Shown: positions 17,475-26,249 of the stretch, piece by piece
Layout: each line of letters begins with the position of its first letter
How positions within the stretch are numbered: the first letter of the stretch is position 1
From: Fodinibius sp034521915
Lineage (GTDB): Bacteria; Bacteroidota; Rhodothermia; Balneolales; Balneolaceae
DNA length: 64,000 bases
Assembly: GCF_034521915.1 (NCBI RefSeq)
Contig: NZ_JAXHLU010000006.1
Span: 9,589-73,588, forward strand
Direction of reading: 5' to 3'
Notes under the pieces: generated by a model
What the model saw: only the letters and a program-made list of their open reading frames with translations
Database searches by the model: none
What the model was told of the DNA's origin: nothing
Program-made: the position numbers and the translations under genes

Positions 17475-18689
17475 TTACGAAGCAGGTGCCAGTACTTTTG
17501 ATACTTCTTCAGCTGCTTCTTTTAGAAGCACGGCAGAGATCACATTTAAGTCAGAGTTATCGATGATCTCTTTGGCTTCTTTGGCGTTAGTACCCTGCAG
17601 TCGCACAATGATGGGTACATCTTCCACCTTTTCGGCAATTTCAGGATCTTTGACGGCTTCAATAACACCGTTGGCTACGCGATCACAGCGGACAATTCCA
17701 CCGAAGATGTTGATGAGAATAGCTTTGACATTCTTGTCTTCAAGGATAATCCGGAAGCCGTTTTTTACTGTTTCGACATTGGCACTACCGCCTACATCCA
17801 AAAAGTTGGCCGGTTCACCGCCGGAAAGTTTAATGATATCCATAGTAGCCATGGCAAGTCCGGCGCCGTTTACCATACAGCCGACATTACCATCGAGTTT
17901 AATGTAACTGAGTCCATACTCGGATGCTTCCAGCTCAACAGGATTTTCTTCTGATTTATCGCGCAGTTCTTCAATATCAGGATGACGGAAGAGTGCATTG
18001 TCGTCAAACGTCATCTTGGCATCGAGTGCCATAACATCGCCACTTGGAGTAAGAACAAGCGGGTTGATTTCAACCATATTGGCATCCGTTTCCAGATAGC
18101 AGTTGTACAGCGCCATGATAAACTTCACAGCTTTTTTAAAGGCATCGCCTTCCAGGCCGAGTGCAAAAGCTAAGTGTCGCGCTTGATTGTGCTGTAGATC
18201 CATGCCCGGTTCAACCCATTCCTTCACAATCTTTTCGGGCGTTTCTTCTGCTACTTTTTCGATCTCAACGCCACCTTCGGTAGAAACCATAATGACGTTT
18301 TTACTTTTTGCGCGATCGAGCAAAATACCGAGATAAAATTCCTGTTCAATGTCCACACCGTCGGTAACGTAGATACGCTGGACTTTTTGTCCCTCTTCAC
18401 CGGTTTGTTTGGTGACCAAAACGTCGCCAAGCAGTGATTCGGCCGCATTGCGCACCTCATCAATTGTTTTACAGAGAATAACACCGCTTACATCGCTGTT
18501 TTTGGTTTTCCCTTTACCGCGCCCACCGGCATGAATTTGGGCCTTAACAACAAAAAGAGATGACCCATTTTCTTTCATCTCTTTAGCTGCTTTAACTGCT
18601 TCGTCAACCGAAGTGGTTGCTACGCCAGCCGGAACGGCAACATTGTAATCTTCTAAAATTTCTTTCGCCTGATACTCATGAATTTTCAT
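17475..18689 (-). CDS. sucC: Succinyl-CoA synthetase beta subunit (ADP-forming)
   Basis: Beta subunit of the TCA-cycle enzyme that couples succinyl-CoA to succinate with ATP formation. The 404-residue chain begins MKIHEYQAKEILEDY, the classic start, has the ATP-grasp segment KAQIHAGGRGKGK (about 48-60), the metal-binding EINPLVLT segment (about 209-216) and the C-terminal phosphohistidine-loop segment NIFGGIVRCD (about 328-337). Length is normal. sucD is not adjacent, so the two subunits are encoded apart here. A Bacteroidota-type -7 motif lies upstream at 18732-18739 and a hairpin terminator downstream. Confidence 0.97.
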   Translation of the reverse strand: MKIHEYQAKEILEDYNVAVPAGVATTSVDEAVKAAKEMKENGSSLFVVKAQIHAGGRGKGKTKNSDVSGVILCKTIDEVRNAAESLLGDVLVTKQTGEEGQKVQRIYVTDGVDIEQEFYLGILLDRAKSKNVIMVSTEGGVEIEKVAEETPEKIVKEWVEPGMDLQHNQARHLAFALGLEGDAFKKAVKFIMALYNCYLETDANMVEINPLVLTPSGDVMALDAKMTFDDNALFRHPDIEELRDKSEENPVELEASEYGLSYIKLDGNVGCMVNGAGLAMATMDIIKLSGGEPANFLDVGGSANVETVKNGFRIILEDKNVKAILINIFGGIVRCDRVANGVIEAVKDPEIAEKVEDVPIIVRLQGTNAKEAKEIIDNSDLNVISAVLLKEAAEEVSKVLAPAS

Positions 18690-18731
18690 AACAACAATCG
18701 TATAGTTAGTAATTACCTCAGTTTAGCTCGT

Positions 18732-18739
18732 CAAAAGTA
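18732..18739 (-). promoter_or_regulatory. Candidate -7 promoter motif of sucC
   Basis: On the minus strand this reads TACTTTTG, which fits TAnnTTTG, the -7 element of the main sigma factor in Bacteroidota. It would give a 5' leader of about 35 bases before the sucC ATG. No TTTG -33 element is seen at the usual spacing. Confidence 0.4.
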
Positions 18740-18983
18740 GGATGTGATAGACATCCTTAAATACTGTATCAAAATTGAGCGATTAATATAACAAATGAAT
18801 GGCAAGAATTTTAGGGCTTTGGATTTAAATATTTTTATTGCTAACTGATCTGTAGGATTAGAGATTTATAGGGTGGTGTATTCTTTATTAATTTTTATGA
18901 TATTGAAATGATAAATTTCTCTTTTAACTTGAGAAAAGAAAATAAAAGCGAGTCAAATTTAAGGGCATCTAAACAAAATTATT

Positions 18984-19880
18984 ATGGGAAAAATATCTAA
19001 AGCACTTTTAGCATCATTATTGATGATTGTCTTACCGGTTATGATAACATTTGGGCAGCAGATTGTTGATGAAGATGCAGAGCCCGAGAAAATTACTGAT
19101 GGATATGAATTTACGGAAGGTCCGCTCTGGCATGATTCGGGATATTTGTTGTTTAGCGATATCCCGGCTAATACTGTTTATAAATGGGCGCCCGGCGAAG
19201 GGGCTGTTATATATTTAAAGCCCAGTGGACATTCTAATGGGCTTGCTTTTGATCAGGAAGGAAATCTATTACTGGCCCAGCATGATGGTTTGGTTTCAAG
19301 ATTATCGGAAGATAAAAAACTTACCGTAGTTGCCGACCATTACAATGGCAAACGGCTGAACAGTCCAAATGATCTTACGATAAAATCAGACGGTTCTATC
19401 TATTTTACGGATCCTCCTTTTGGGGTTTCAGACGAAGAAAAGGAGTTGGATTTTAGTGGCGTCTATCGCTATTCAGAGGAGAATGGCCTGCAGCTATTGA
19501 TTGATGATTTTGATCTGCCGAATGGTATTGTCTTTTCCCCGGATGAGTCCCGACTGTATGTAAATGATACTCGTCATAATCATATCCGCGTGTTTGATGT
19601 AAATGAAGATGGGTCATTAGGGAGTGGAAGAATATTTGCCGAAATGGAATCGGATGCTGAAGGTGCAGCAGATGGAATGAAAGTAGATACGGAGGGGAAT
19701 ATTTATTCCACAGGTCCCGGCGGGCTTTGGATTTTTTCTCCCGAAGGAAAATTGTTGCAACAAGTTAAAACTCCTGCTCGAATTACAAATTTGGCATGGG
19801 GTGGTTCTGAGGGAACCACGTTGTTTTTAACCGCACCTAATGCTGTTTACAAGCTTGAAACCAGTAAAACTGGAATGTGA
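18984..19880 (+). CDS. SMP-30/gluconolactonase family protein
   Basis: A 298-residue exported protein: signal peptide (ending TFGQQ, near 25), then a six-bladed beta-propeller of the SMP-30/gluconolactonase/LRE family. Landmarks: FTEGPLWH (metal-binding Glu near 46), NGLAFDQEGNLLLAQH, NSPNDLTIKSDGSIYFTDPPFG (in parts; metal-binding Asn near 130) and LPNGIVFSPDESRLYVND with the Asn/Asp metal ligands. Probably a metal-dependent lactonase acting in the periplasm on sugar lactones; the substrate is inference. Its 3' end overlaps a convergent small gene by 34 bases. Confidence 0.9.
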   Translation: MGKISKALLASLLMIVLPVMITFGQQIVDEDAEPEKITDGYEFTEGPLWHDSGYLLFSDIPANTVYKWAPGEGAVIYLKPSGHSNGLAFDQEGNLLLAQHDGLVSRLSEDKKLTVVADHYNGKRLNSPNDLTIKSDGSIYFTDPPFGVSDEEKELDFSGVYRYSEENGLQLLIDDFDLPNGIVFSPDESRLYVNDTRHNHIRVFDVNEDGSLGSGRIFAEMESDAEGAADGMKVDTEGNIYSTGPGGLWIFSPEGKLLQQVKTPARITNLAWGGSEGTTLFLTAPNAVYKLETSKTGM

Positions 19881-20272
19881 AAAATATTACTCGATTGGTA
19901 TTGTTTTGGTTCTTTGTCTTGCAGAAGTAACATGGGGATAATTTGTAAGTTTTTTTTACCCCAGAATTGCTCCTGCTCTTCCGGAACTCCCACAACAGTC
20001 CAATTTGATTTCACTCTGCTTTCCATGTTCGATAGATTAATAGTAATAGCTTGACGTGATAAATCAGCGAGGAAAGCATTAGATTTAAGGATTGTTACAT
20101 TTCGAGCAAAATGCACATCCAGCTTACTTGGAACTAATTCATCGGTGATTGCAAAGCTAACAGGACTTGAATTTTCGCTACCAATTAAAAAAGTAGAGAA
20201 AAATAGTAAGAAACTGGACAGTAATGTTATTCGTATCATAACGCTGGTCTTTAGTTTGAAACTCATATCCAT
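19847..20272 (-). CDS. Hypothetical secreted protein
   Basis: A 141-residue frame with a signal-peptide-like N terminus (MIRITLLSSFLLFFSTFLIG, from the second ATG at 20239) and no domain I recognise. The mature part resembles a short beta-rich secreted protein. Support is modest: it has a signal sequence and its own upstream gap, but its 3' end overlaps the SMP-30 gene by 34 bases on the opposite strand. It could be a decayed gene. Confidence 0.45.
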   Translation of the reverse strand: MDMSFKLKTSVMIRITLLSSFLLFFSTFLIGSENSSPVSFAITDELVPSKLDVHFARNVTILKSNAFLADLSRQAITINLSNMESRVKSNWTVVGVPEEQEQFWGKKNLQIIPMLLLQDKEPKQYQSSNIFHIPVLLVSSL

Positions 20273-20356
20273 TTTTTGGGCGTTAACAGGATATAGGCTT
20301 TAGTATCTAAGAACTAAATTAAAGCCAGTTTAAAACGTTCATTATATCAATGTATA

Positions 20357-21379
20357 TTATTGATATCGGTTTATTTCTAATTTACGCATGTTACTTCCAT
20401 CCTTATGCATTATATAAATCTCCGATTTCCCACTGCGATCAGAACTAAACACAATCTCATCCCCATCGGGTGACCATGAGGCATAGTGATCTTTTCCGGG
20501 ATGTACTGTTAATTGTTTTAAATCAGTTCCATCTGTTCTAATAGTAAAAATATCAAAGCTGCCAGAACGGTTCGAAGAAAATACCAGATGCTTGCCATCG
20601 GGCGACCATTGGGGACCTAAGTCAAAATGGTGATTGGTGGTAAGCTGTTTCGTATTTGATCCGTCGGCATCCATTACATATATGTCGAAATTTTCGCTAC
20701 GGTTCGATGCAAATGCGATCTTGCTATCATCGGGCGACCAAATAGGATCAACCTCATAGGAATGAGGAGAGTAAGTGAGTCGGGTTTGATTTCGGCCATC
20801 GGGACGCATTTTATAGATTTCAAGATTACCATCTCGATCCGTTAGAAAAAGAATATGTCGCCCATCCGAGGAAAAGAACGGATATACATCGGTGTCTTCA
20901 TTGTCGGTGAGTTTGCGAATGTGGTTACCCCTGTAATCGCGAAGATAAATCTCCATGTCTCCATCCTCACTCGAGTGATAGACCACATTCCGGCTGTCCG
21001 GCGACCATGAAGGCATATCAACATCACGAGCTGAATTTATGGGAAAATTCTTCTCTTGGTGGTTTTCATCTTTATACTTTAGATCGTAATAATGCTGACG
21101 CTCGCGCTCGGAAAAATAAGCTAACCTTTTTCCACTTGGAGCCCAGGAAGGGTAGTAATCATTAGCGGGATGATGGCTCATATTTTGAATTTCACCAGTA
21201 GTTAAATCAATCACATAAACATCAAAATTACCATTGATGGGCGAAGCGAAAGCAATTTCTTCGCCGGTGGGCGACCAGTAGGGATGGATGTTTCCTGCAG
21301 AGTCTGGTGTGGTTAGCTGAGCTACACTATATCCATTGATAAACAACAGTAAACTTGTAAATATGAGAAAGCGTTTCAT
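20357..21379 (-). CDS. TolB-like PD40 beta-propeller protein
   Basis: A 340-residue exported protein with a signal peptide (MKRFLIFTSLLLFINGYSVAQ, in parts) and seven PD40 (WD40-like) repeats, marked by WSPTGEEIAFAS, WAPSGKRLAYFS, WSPDSRNVVYHS, FSSDGRHILFLT, WSPDDSKIAFAS, WSPDGKHLVFSS and WSPDGDEIVFSS. Seven repeats would close a propeller. It has no other domain, so unlike TolB (N-terminal domain) or S9 peptidases (C-terminal hydrolase) it is propeller only; probably a periplasmic binding scaffold. Ligand unknown. Monocistronic. Confidence 0.85.
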   Translation of the reverse strand: MKRFLIFTSLLLFINGYSVAQLTTPDSAGNIHPYWSPTGEEIAFASPINGNFDVYVIDLTTGEIQNMSHHPANDYYPSWAPSGKRLAYFSERERQHYYDLKYKDENHQEKNFPINSARDVDMPSWSPDSRNVVYHSSEDGDMEIYLRDYRGNHIRKLTDNEDTDVYPFFSSDGRHILFLTDRDGNLEIYKMRPDGRNQTRLTYSPHSYEVDPIWSPDDSKIAFASNRSENFDIYVMDADGSNTKQLTTNHHFDLGPQWSPDGKHLVFSSNRSGSFDIFTIRTDGTDLKQLTVHPGKDHYASWSPDGDEIVFSSDRSGKSEIYIMHKDGSNMRKLEINRYQ

Positions 21380-21465
21380 TGCTCCCCCCTCATTTTGGAT
21401 AACGGTTATAATAACATTACTAAAAAATGTTGTTTAAAGCATTAAAAGTTATGTGCACAATAAAA

Positions 21466-22017
21466 TTATCTATTCAAAGTAGTAATAACTTGTCCAATAT
21501 TATCAAAAGCTGAAATGTTGTGATCACTTAACCATTGTTTATCTTGATTGGGCTCGTGGCGTGATCGGATAAAGAATGGGGTGATATTCAGTTCAATAGC
21601 CGGTTTTAGATCGGTGATTTTATCTCCTGCCATATAAGATTTGTTGAAGTCGATGTCATGCTTGGCTGCAGCTTTTTTGAACATTCCCGTACCGGGTTTG
21701 CGATCTTCGGAGGCATACTCTTTGTCTGGATCATGTTCTGGATGGTGCGGGGCATAATACCAGTCATCAATATATAGATCCTGTTTTGCCAGTTTTTTAT
21801 CAACCCAGCGATGCAGAGCTTGAACGTCTTGTTCGGAATAACGACCGCGGGCAATACCGGACTGGTTGGTAACCACAATTATTTTATACTGATGTTTTTG
21901 CATCCACTGTAAAGCCTTCATGGCTCCGTCACACCAAGTCCACTCTTCGGGCTTATGCACATAATTGTAATCCACATTTAAAGTGCCATCACGGTCAAGA
22001 AAAAAAGCTTTATTCAT
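21466..22017 (-). CDS. gmhB: GmhB-like HAD-IIIA phosphatase (heptose bisphosphatase type)
   Basis: A 183-residue HAD phosphatase close to D-glycero-beta-D-manno-heptose-1,7-bisphosphate 7-phosphatase (GmhB), which acts in LPS heptose synthesis. HAD motif I is DRDGT (Asp8, Asp10), motif II VVTNQSG (about 49-55), motif III/IV around RKPGTGM and MAGDKITD. The zinc site of GmhB (Cys-x-His ... Cys-x-Cys) is lost: the first Cys is Ala in YAPHHP and the Cys pair before RKP is Ser/Asp. That occurs in zinc-less HAD-IIIA relatives, so substrate may differ. No other heptose genes are nearby. Confidence 0.85.
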   Translation of the reverse strand: MNKAFFLDRDGTLNVDYNYVHKPEEWTWCDGAMKALQWMQKHQYKIIVVTNQSGIARGRYSEQDVQALHRWVDKKLAKQDLYIDDWYYAPHHPEHDPDKEYASEDRKPGTGMFKKAAAKHDIDFNKSYMAGDKITDLKPAIELNITPFFIRSRHEPNQDKQWLSDHNISAFDNIGQVITTLNR

Positions 22018-22181
22018 ATCGATGTATCTGTTGCAGTTATTACGATAAAGTAAAATAAGAATTCGCTGCCGTTATTCGAGATAATTTGAATGAGGAAAGA
22101 GCGGAACAAATAAGCTGGTTTTGGATATGAATTCAAGCAAAGAAGTAAAATATCATTTAAAAGTTAGGCATGGAGTTTATT

Positions 22182-23075
22182 ATGGAATTATTGAAAAATA
22201 AGTTCAAAGTATCTCGTTTTGTTACCATTGGGCTATCCATTGTAATGGCGGGTATTTTAACTATATCGTGTAGTGATCTGGGCTCGAATGTTGAAACGAG
22301 CAATACCGCCGATGGAAAAGCCCATATGAAGGTAAAACTCACTGATGCACCTGGTGATTATCAGCAGGTTAATATTGATGTACAAGGATTGCGAATTCAT
22401 TATACGCCTGCAGAAAGCGATTCGGCGGAAAGTGATACTACTGAAAATAATGACGATGGAGAATGGATAGATTTACCGGTAGAGCCGATGAATATTAATT
22501 TATTAGAGCTGACAAATGGTGTAGATACGTTATTGGCTGAGGCCGATTTGGAACCGGGTCACTACAAAGAGCTTCGGTTGATTCTTGGTTCTGATAATAC
22601 CGTTATGGTTGACAGTACTATTCACGATCTTAAAGTGCCCAGTGGACAACAATCAGGTTATAAAATAAAATTTCAGACTGATCTCGAAGCCGGTGAAGAA
22701 ATTGAAGTTACCGTCGATTTTGATGCGGGGCGTTCGGTACACAAAGCAGGCAATAGTGGAATGTATATACTAAAGCCTGTTTTAAAAGCTTTTATGGAAG
22801 ACGGTGAGGATGTTGAAGTAGGTTCAATTGCAGGAAGTGTGGAACCTTCAGAAGCAGCCCTCAATGTGTTTGCAATTATGGAAGACGACACCGCAGCTAC
22901 TACCCAGACTGATGAGAATGGGAGCTTTCTACTGCAAGGGTTGGAAGATGGTCAATATGATGTAAGCTTTGAACCCACCAACGAGCAATATGCAGATACG
23001 ACAATCACTGATGTAATGGTTGAAGAGGATGAGCAAACCGATTTGGGAACTATTACCCTGGAAGAAACCGAATAG
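22182..23075 (+). CDS. DUF4382 lipoprotein with C-terminal carboxypeptidase-regulatory-like domain
   Basis: A 297-residue lipoprotein of unknown function. I chose the ATG at 22182 since GGAG lies 6 bases upstream; an ATG at 22170 is in frame. The signal ends in lipobox TISC (Cys near 30). Residues about 45-200 are a DUF4382 domain (start GKAHMKVKLTDAPGDYQQVNIDV, in parts), and about 210-295 form a beta-sandwich like carboxypeptidase regulatory domains (GSFLLQGLEDGQYDVSFEP). The mature protein is very acidic. DUF4382 proteins are usually envelope proteins; I infer a surface or periplasmic role. A terminator follows. Confidence 0.85.
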   Translation: MELLKNKFKVSRFVTIGLSIVMAGILTISCSDLGSNVETSNTADGKAHMKVKLTDAPGDYQQVNIDVQGLRIHYTPAESDSAESDTTENNDDGEWIDLPVEPMNINLLELTNGVDTLLAEADLEPGHYKELRLILGSDNTVMVDSTIHDLKVPSGQQSGYKIKFQTDLEAGEEIEVTVDFDAGRSVHKAGNSGMYILKPVLKAFMEDGEDVEVGSIAGSVEPSEAALNVFAIMEDDTAATTQTDENGSFLLQGLEDGQYDVSFEPTNEQYADTTITDVMVEEDEQTDLGTITLEETE

Positions 23076-23101
23076 AATAAAAGACAATTTATATTTTTTA
23101 T

Positions 23102-23136
23102 AAGCCCGGCTGCCTGTTAGCGGTCGGGCTTTTTTG
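23102..23136 (+). terminator. Intrinsic terminator after the DUF4382 gene
   Basis: AAGCCCG (23102-23108) pairs with CGGGCTT (23125-23131), with further inner pairing, followed by a run of T. 26 bases after the stop codon at 23075. Confidence 0.75.
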
Positions 23137-23310
23137 AGTGTATTCCTTTACGGCTATTTTGATTCGCAGATGAATCAAGTTGGATGAAATTTGTCCGGCT
23201 GTTAATAACGAACTATCTTCTTGCGTGGTATTGAGTTCGTATTAAGCATTGACTACATTCTTTTTACTTGCAAAAAAAACAAGGATCCGCGTTTGAATAG
23301 AATAAAAATA

Positions 23311-23838
23311 ATGTCGGCCGAAGACTTAAATCGCACCTACCTGCGATTTGCCCATCAGTTTTTGGAGCCGCACGACGATCCCAGCCAGTTGGCCATTATC
23401 GGTATGCAAACCCGCGGCGTGCATATGGGGAAACGGATTTTGCAGCACATCAAAGAAAAATTTGAATATGATATCGATTTTGGAGTACTCGATGTCACTT
23501 TCTATCGGGACGATTTTCGTACCAAGCTGAAGATGCCCCAAGTTAGAGTAACAGAAATTCCATTCGATCTGTACGATCGCGATGTTGTGCTTGTGGACGA
23601 TGTGCTTTACACCGGCCGAACGGTACGATCGGCGATGGATGCTTTGATGGATTACGGGCGTCCGCGCACAATCAAGTTTTGTTGTATGGTGGATCGGGGC
23701 CACCGCGAGCTACCCATTTGTGCGGATTATGTGGGGACAAAGTTACCCACCCACGTGCAGGAAGAGGTGCGCGTAAAAGTAAAAGCGTTTGATGACGAAG
23801 ATGCTGTTTATGTAGTAGAAAATCCCGAGGAGGAATAA
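23311..23838 (+). CDS. pyrR: Bifunctional pyrimidine regulator / uracil phosphoribosyltransferase PyrR
   Basis: PyrR-type phosphoribosyltransferase of 175 residues from the ATG at 23311, which gives the family length; the frame runs upstream to 23221 but that extension has no match to the family. GMQTRGVHMG and the PRPP-binding segment VVLVDDVLYTGRTVRSAM (about 92-109) are typical. In Bacillus PyrR attenuates pyr operons by RNA binding; here I see no attenuator hairpin before pyrB. The stop codon overlaps the pyrB start (TAATG), so the two are translationally coupled. Confidence 0.93.
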   Translation: MSAEDLNRTYLRFAHQFLEPHDDPSQLAIIGMQTRGVHMGKRILQHIKEKFEYDIDFGVLDVTFYRDDFRTKLKMPQVRVTEIPFDLYDRDVVLVDDVLYTGRTVRSAMDALMDYGRPRTIKFCCMVDRGHRELPICADYVGTKLPTHVQEEVRVKVKAFDDEDAVYVVENPEEE

Positions 23839-24800
23839 TGACTGACGAACCGACACTGCAAAATAGCGATCACGAATTCACGCACAAGCATTTACTGGGG
23901 CTGGCAGACTATTCCAAAGAGGATATTCTGTTTGTCTTGGAGCAGGCCAAATATTTTCGTGAGATCTTGGATCGTCCCGTCCCAAAAGTACCCACGCTGC
24001 GTGACAAGACGATTGTGAATCTTTTTTACGAAGAAAGTACACGGACTAAGCTGTCTTTTGAGTTGGCACAAAAACGTATGGGTGCTGACGTGTTAAACTT
24101 TTCGAAAAGTTCGTCAAGTGTGAAGAAAGGGGAATCGCTAAAAGATACCATTCGAAATATCAGCTCCATGAAAATTGATATGGTGGTTTCCCGCCACGAA
24201 AGTCCCGGTGTGCCCCATTTTTTGACGCGCTGCGTAGATGCGGCCATCATAAATGCAGGTGACGGTGCCCATGAACATCCCACTCAGGCATTGCTCGATA
24301 TGTTTACTATGCGGCAGGTATATCCCGATTTAACGAATAAAAATATTGCTATTATCGGAGATATTGCTCACAGCCGTGTCGTGCGATCCAACGTTATCGG
24401 ATTGTTGAAGCTTGGAGCTAACGTTATAGTTTGCGGCCCCAAGACTATGATGCCGGCCTATGTTCATGAGCTGGGGGTCGAGGTATCCCACAATATTGAT
24501 GACGTGCTGGGCTGGTGTGATATTGCAATGGCGTTGCGTATTCAATTAGAGAGACAGGAGGATGGGACTCAGCTTTTTCCCAGTATCCGGGAGTACCACA
24601 AGCTCTTTGGCATTACCATGAAGCATCTTGAAAAATATCCCGACTTTACGATCATGCATCCCGGACCGGTAAATCGCGGTGTGGAGATGGAGAGCGAAGT
24701 AGCTGATAGTGATCGCTCAATTATTTTGAGCCAGGTTACGAATGGTGTGGCCGTACGGATGGCTATTCTCTATTTATTAAGCGGCGGTTCAAGAGTATAA
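23838..24800 (+). CDS. pyrB: Aspartate carbamoyltransferase catalytic subunit PyrB
   Basis: Makes N-carbamoyl-aspartate, the second step of pyrimidine synthesis. 320 residues, normal length. Carbamoyl-phosphate motif STRTKLSFE (starts near 67), HPTQALLDMF (about 141-150) and the MHPGPVNRGVE aspartate-binding loop are intact. The start overlaps the pyrR stop by one base. pyrI is not present, which is usual for this group. A 22-base palindrome lies just after the stop codon. Confidence 0.96.
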   Translation: MTDEPTLQNSDHEFTHKHLLGLADYSKEDILFVLEQAKYFREILDRPVPKVPTLRDKTIVNLFYEESTRTKLSFELAQKRMGADVLNFSKSSSSVKKGESLKDTIRNISSMKIDMVVSRHESPGVPHFLTRCVDAAIINAGDGAHEHPTQALLDMFTMRQVYPDLTNKNIAIIGDIAHSRVVRSNVIGLLKLGANVIVCGPKTMMPAYVHELGVEVSHNIDDVLGWCDIAMALRIQLERQEDGTQLFPSIREYHKLFGITMKHLEKYPDFTIMHPGPVNRGVEMESEVADSDRSIILSQVTNGVAVRMAILYLLSGGSRV

Positions 24801-24802
24801 CA

Positions 24803-24824
24803 CCAATTCGTATATACGAATTGG
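24803..24824. terminator. 22-base perfect palindrome between converging genes
   Basis: CCAATTCGTAT is followed at once by its inverse ATACGAATTGG. It lies 3 bases after the pyrB stop and 18 before the end of the convergent glycosyltransferase. There is no T-run, so termination is a guess from position; a protein-binding site is as likely. Confidence 0.4.
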
Positions 24825-24842
24825 GTTACGAGTGGTGGATGT

Positions 24843-26249
24843 TTACTCATTAAATCCTTTCCTGATCATTTTGCCCCAGCTTTTCTTCCCTTTAAAGAAG
24901 TCAATCAGTCCTTTGGTTTGCCACCACGAGTGGATTTGGCGATAGCCTAAATTTTCGAGGAAAGAATATAAACTTAAAATAGCCACATCTTTAAAACTAC
25001 TGTAGGTTTTAAAAGCAATCTCTTCAGCTAGTACGGCAATTAGCGAGACGATCATTCCATAAATAAAAGAAACCGCTAAAAATAAAAGGATAAAGGTTAG
25101 ATTAAAAAGGTTTGGCAGTGAAAGTACAATAATCAAATAGGCATAACCTAGCAGATTTACAATGGGACCAAGCAACTCAAAAAAGAGGAAAAAAGGCATT
25201 ACGAACATCCCGATATGTTTGTAGGATGGATTGAATAACATATACTTGTGTCGCCACAGCGAATCCGCCAAGCCGCGGTGCCAGCGATTGCGCTGATTGC
25301 GTAAGCTTGTATAGTCAGTGGGGACTTCCGTCCAGCAGATAGGTTCCGGCAGAAATCGGATCTGATAGTCCTCATTGTTTCGCAGATGATAACTGTGCAG
25401 GCGTACAATCAGCTCGATGTCTTCGCCTACCGTATTGGTAAGATATCCCCCTACTTTGATAACAGCTTGACGGTCAAAAATTCCGAATGCTCCGGATACA
25501 ATCAGCAGGCTTTTGAAATAATCCCATCCCACACGGCCAAATAAAAATGCCCGAATATATTCCACTGATTGCAGTCGGGCCCAGAAATTTTTGGGCACAT
25601 GGATTTCTTTTATCTCTCTATTTTTGATTTTACAACCGTTGATAACCCGCACGACACCTCCCGCAGCAACGGTATTTTTATGTTCGATAAATGTTTGGAT
25701 AAGTTTTTTAAGTACATTTTGCTCCAGAATAGAATCTGCATCAATAGAACAGATTAGCTCTGTTTCCGCAATATTGATGCCGGCATTAAGGGCATCCGCT
25801 TTACCTCCATTTTCCTTGTCTACAACAGTAATAAAGGGATTGTCCGGCGACCGATAGGTATTACGGATATGCTCGTGCTTAATTTGTTCTTCAAAATAAA
25901 TATCGGTTTTCGTCAGGTTAAAATGATCGATAAGTTTTTGCAGCGTGCCATCGGTGCTTCCGTCGTTGACGATAATGATTTGGTATTCGGGATACTCCAA
26001 TTTTAGCAGCGATTCTACCGACTCTATAATATTATCTGCTTCGTTGTAGGCGGGTACAAGGATGCTGATAGATTTGAAGAGTTCAGTTTTAAAAAGTGCA
26101 TCTGCCTCAACAGACCTGCTATGTAACAGTTGTTTACGAACATAGATGAGTGCTCCAACTATTAACGCCAGGTAAACTGTATTGATAGTAAAAAAATAGC
26201 CTATGATAAACTGCTCAATAAAGTTGAATAACGAAAAGCTATCAAGCAT
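24843..26249 (-). CDS. PgaC/IcaA-like processive glycosyltransferase (GT2)
   Basis: A 468-residue inner-membrane GT2 synthase of the poly-N-acetylglucosamine/hyaluronan synthase type. Helix near 14-35, then cytosolic GT2 domain (about 55-300): ISILVPAYNEADNI at its start, VNDGSTDGT, ENGGKADALNAG, the DxD motif in SIDADS (near 163-168), the GED acceptor motif in VGEDIEL, and QRNRWHRG (QxxRW motif of processive enzymes). Three or more C-terminal helices follow. Probably polymerises and translocates a polysaccharide. The start overlaps the HEAT-repeat gene by 8 bases, so they are one transcript with the response regulator. The sugar polymer is unknown. Confidence 0.88.
   Translation of the reverse strand: MLDSFSLFNFIEQFIIGYFFTINTVYLALIVGALIYVRKQLLHSRSVEADALFKTELFKSISILVPAYNEADNIIESVESLLKLEYPEYQIIIVNDGSTDGTLQKLIDHFNLTKTDIYFEEQIKHEHIRNTYRSPDNPFITVVDKENGGKADALNAGINIAETELICSIDADSILEQNVLKKLIQTFIEHKNTVAAGGVVRVINGCKIKNREIKEIHVPKNFWARLQSVEYIRAFLFGRVGWDYFKSLLIVSGAFGIFDRQAVIKVGGYLTNTVGEDIELIVRLHSYHLRNNEDYQIRFLPEPICWTEVPTDYTSLRNQRNRWHRGLADSLWRHKYMLFNPSYKHIGMFVMPFFLFFELLGPIVNLLGYAYLIIVLSLPNLFNLTFILLFLAVSFIYGMIVSLIAVLAEEIAFKTYSSFKDVAILSLYSFLENLGYRQIHSWWQTKGLIDFFKGKKSWGKMIRKGFNE

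Noticed and set aside
23221..23310. Longer N terminus for PyrR
   Set aside because: The 30 extra residues do not occur in the family; ATG at 23311 gives the normal length.
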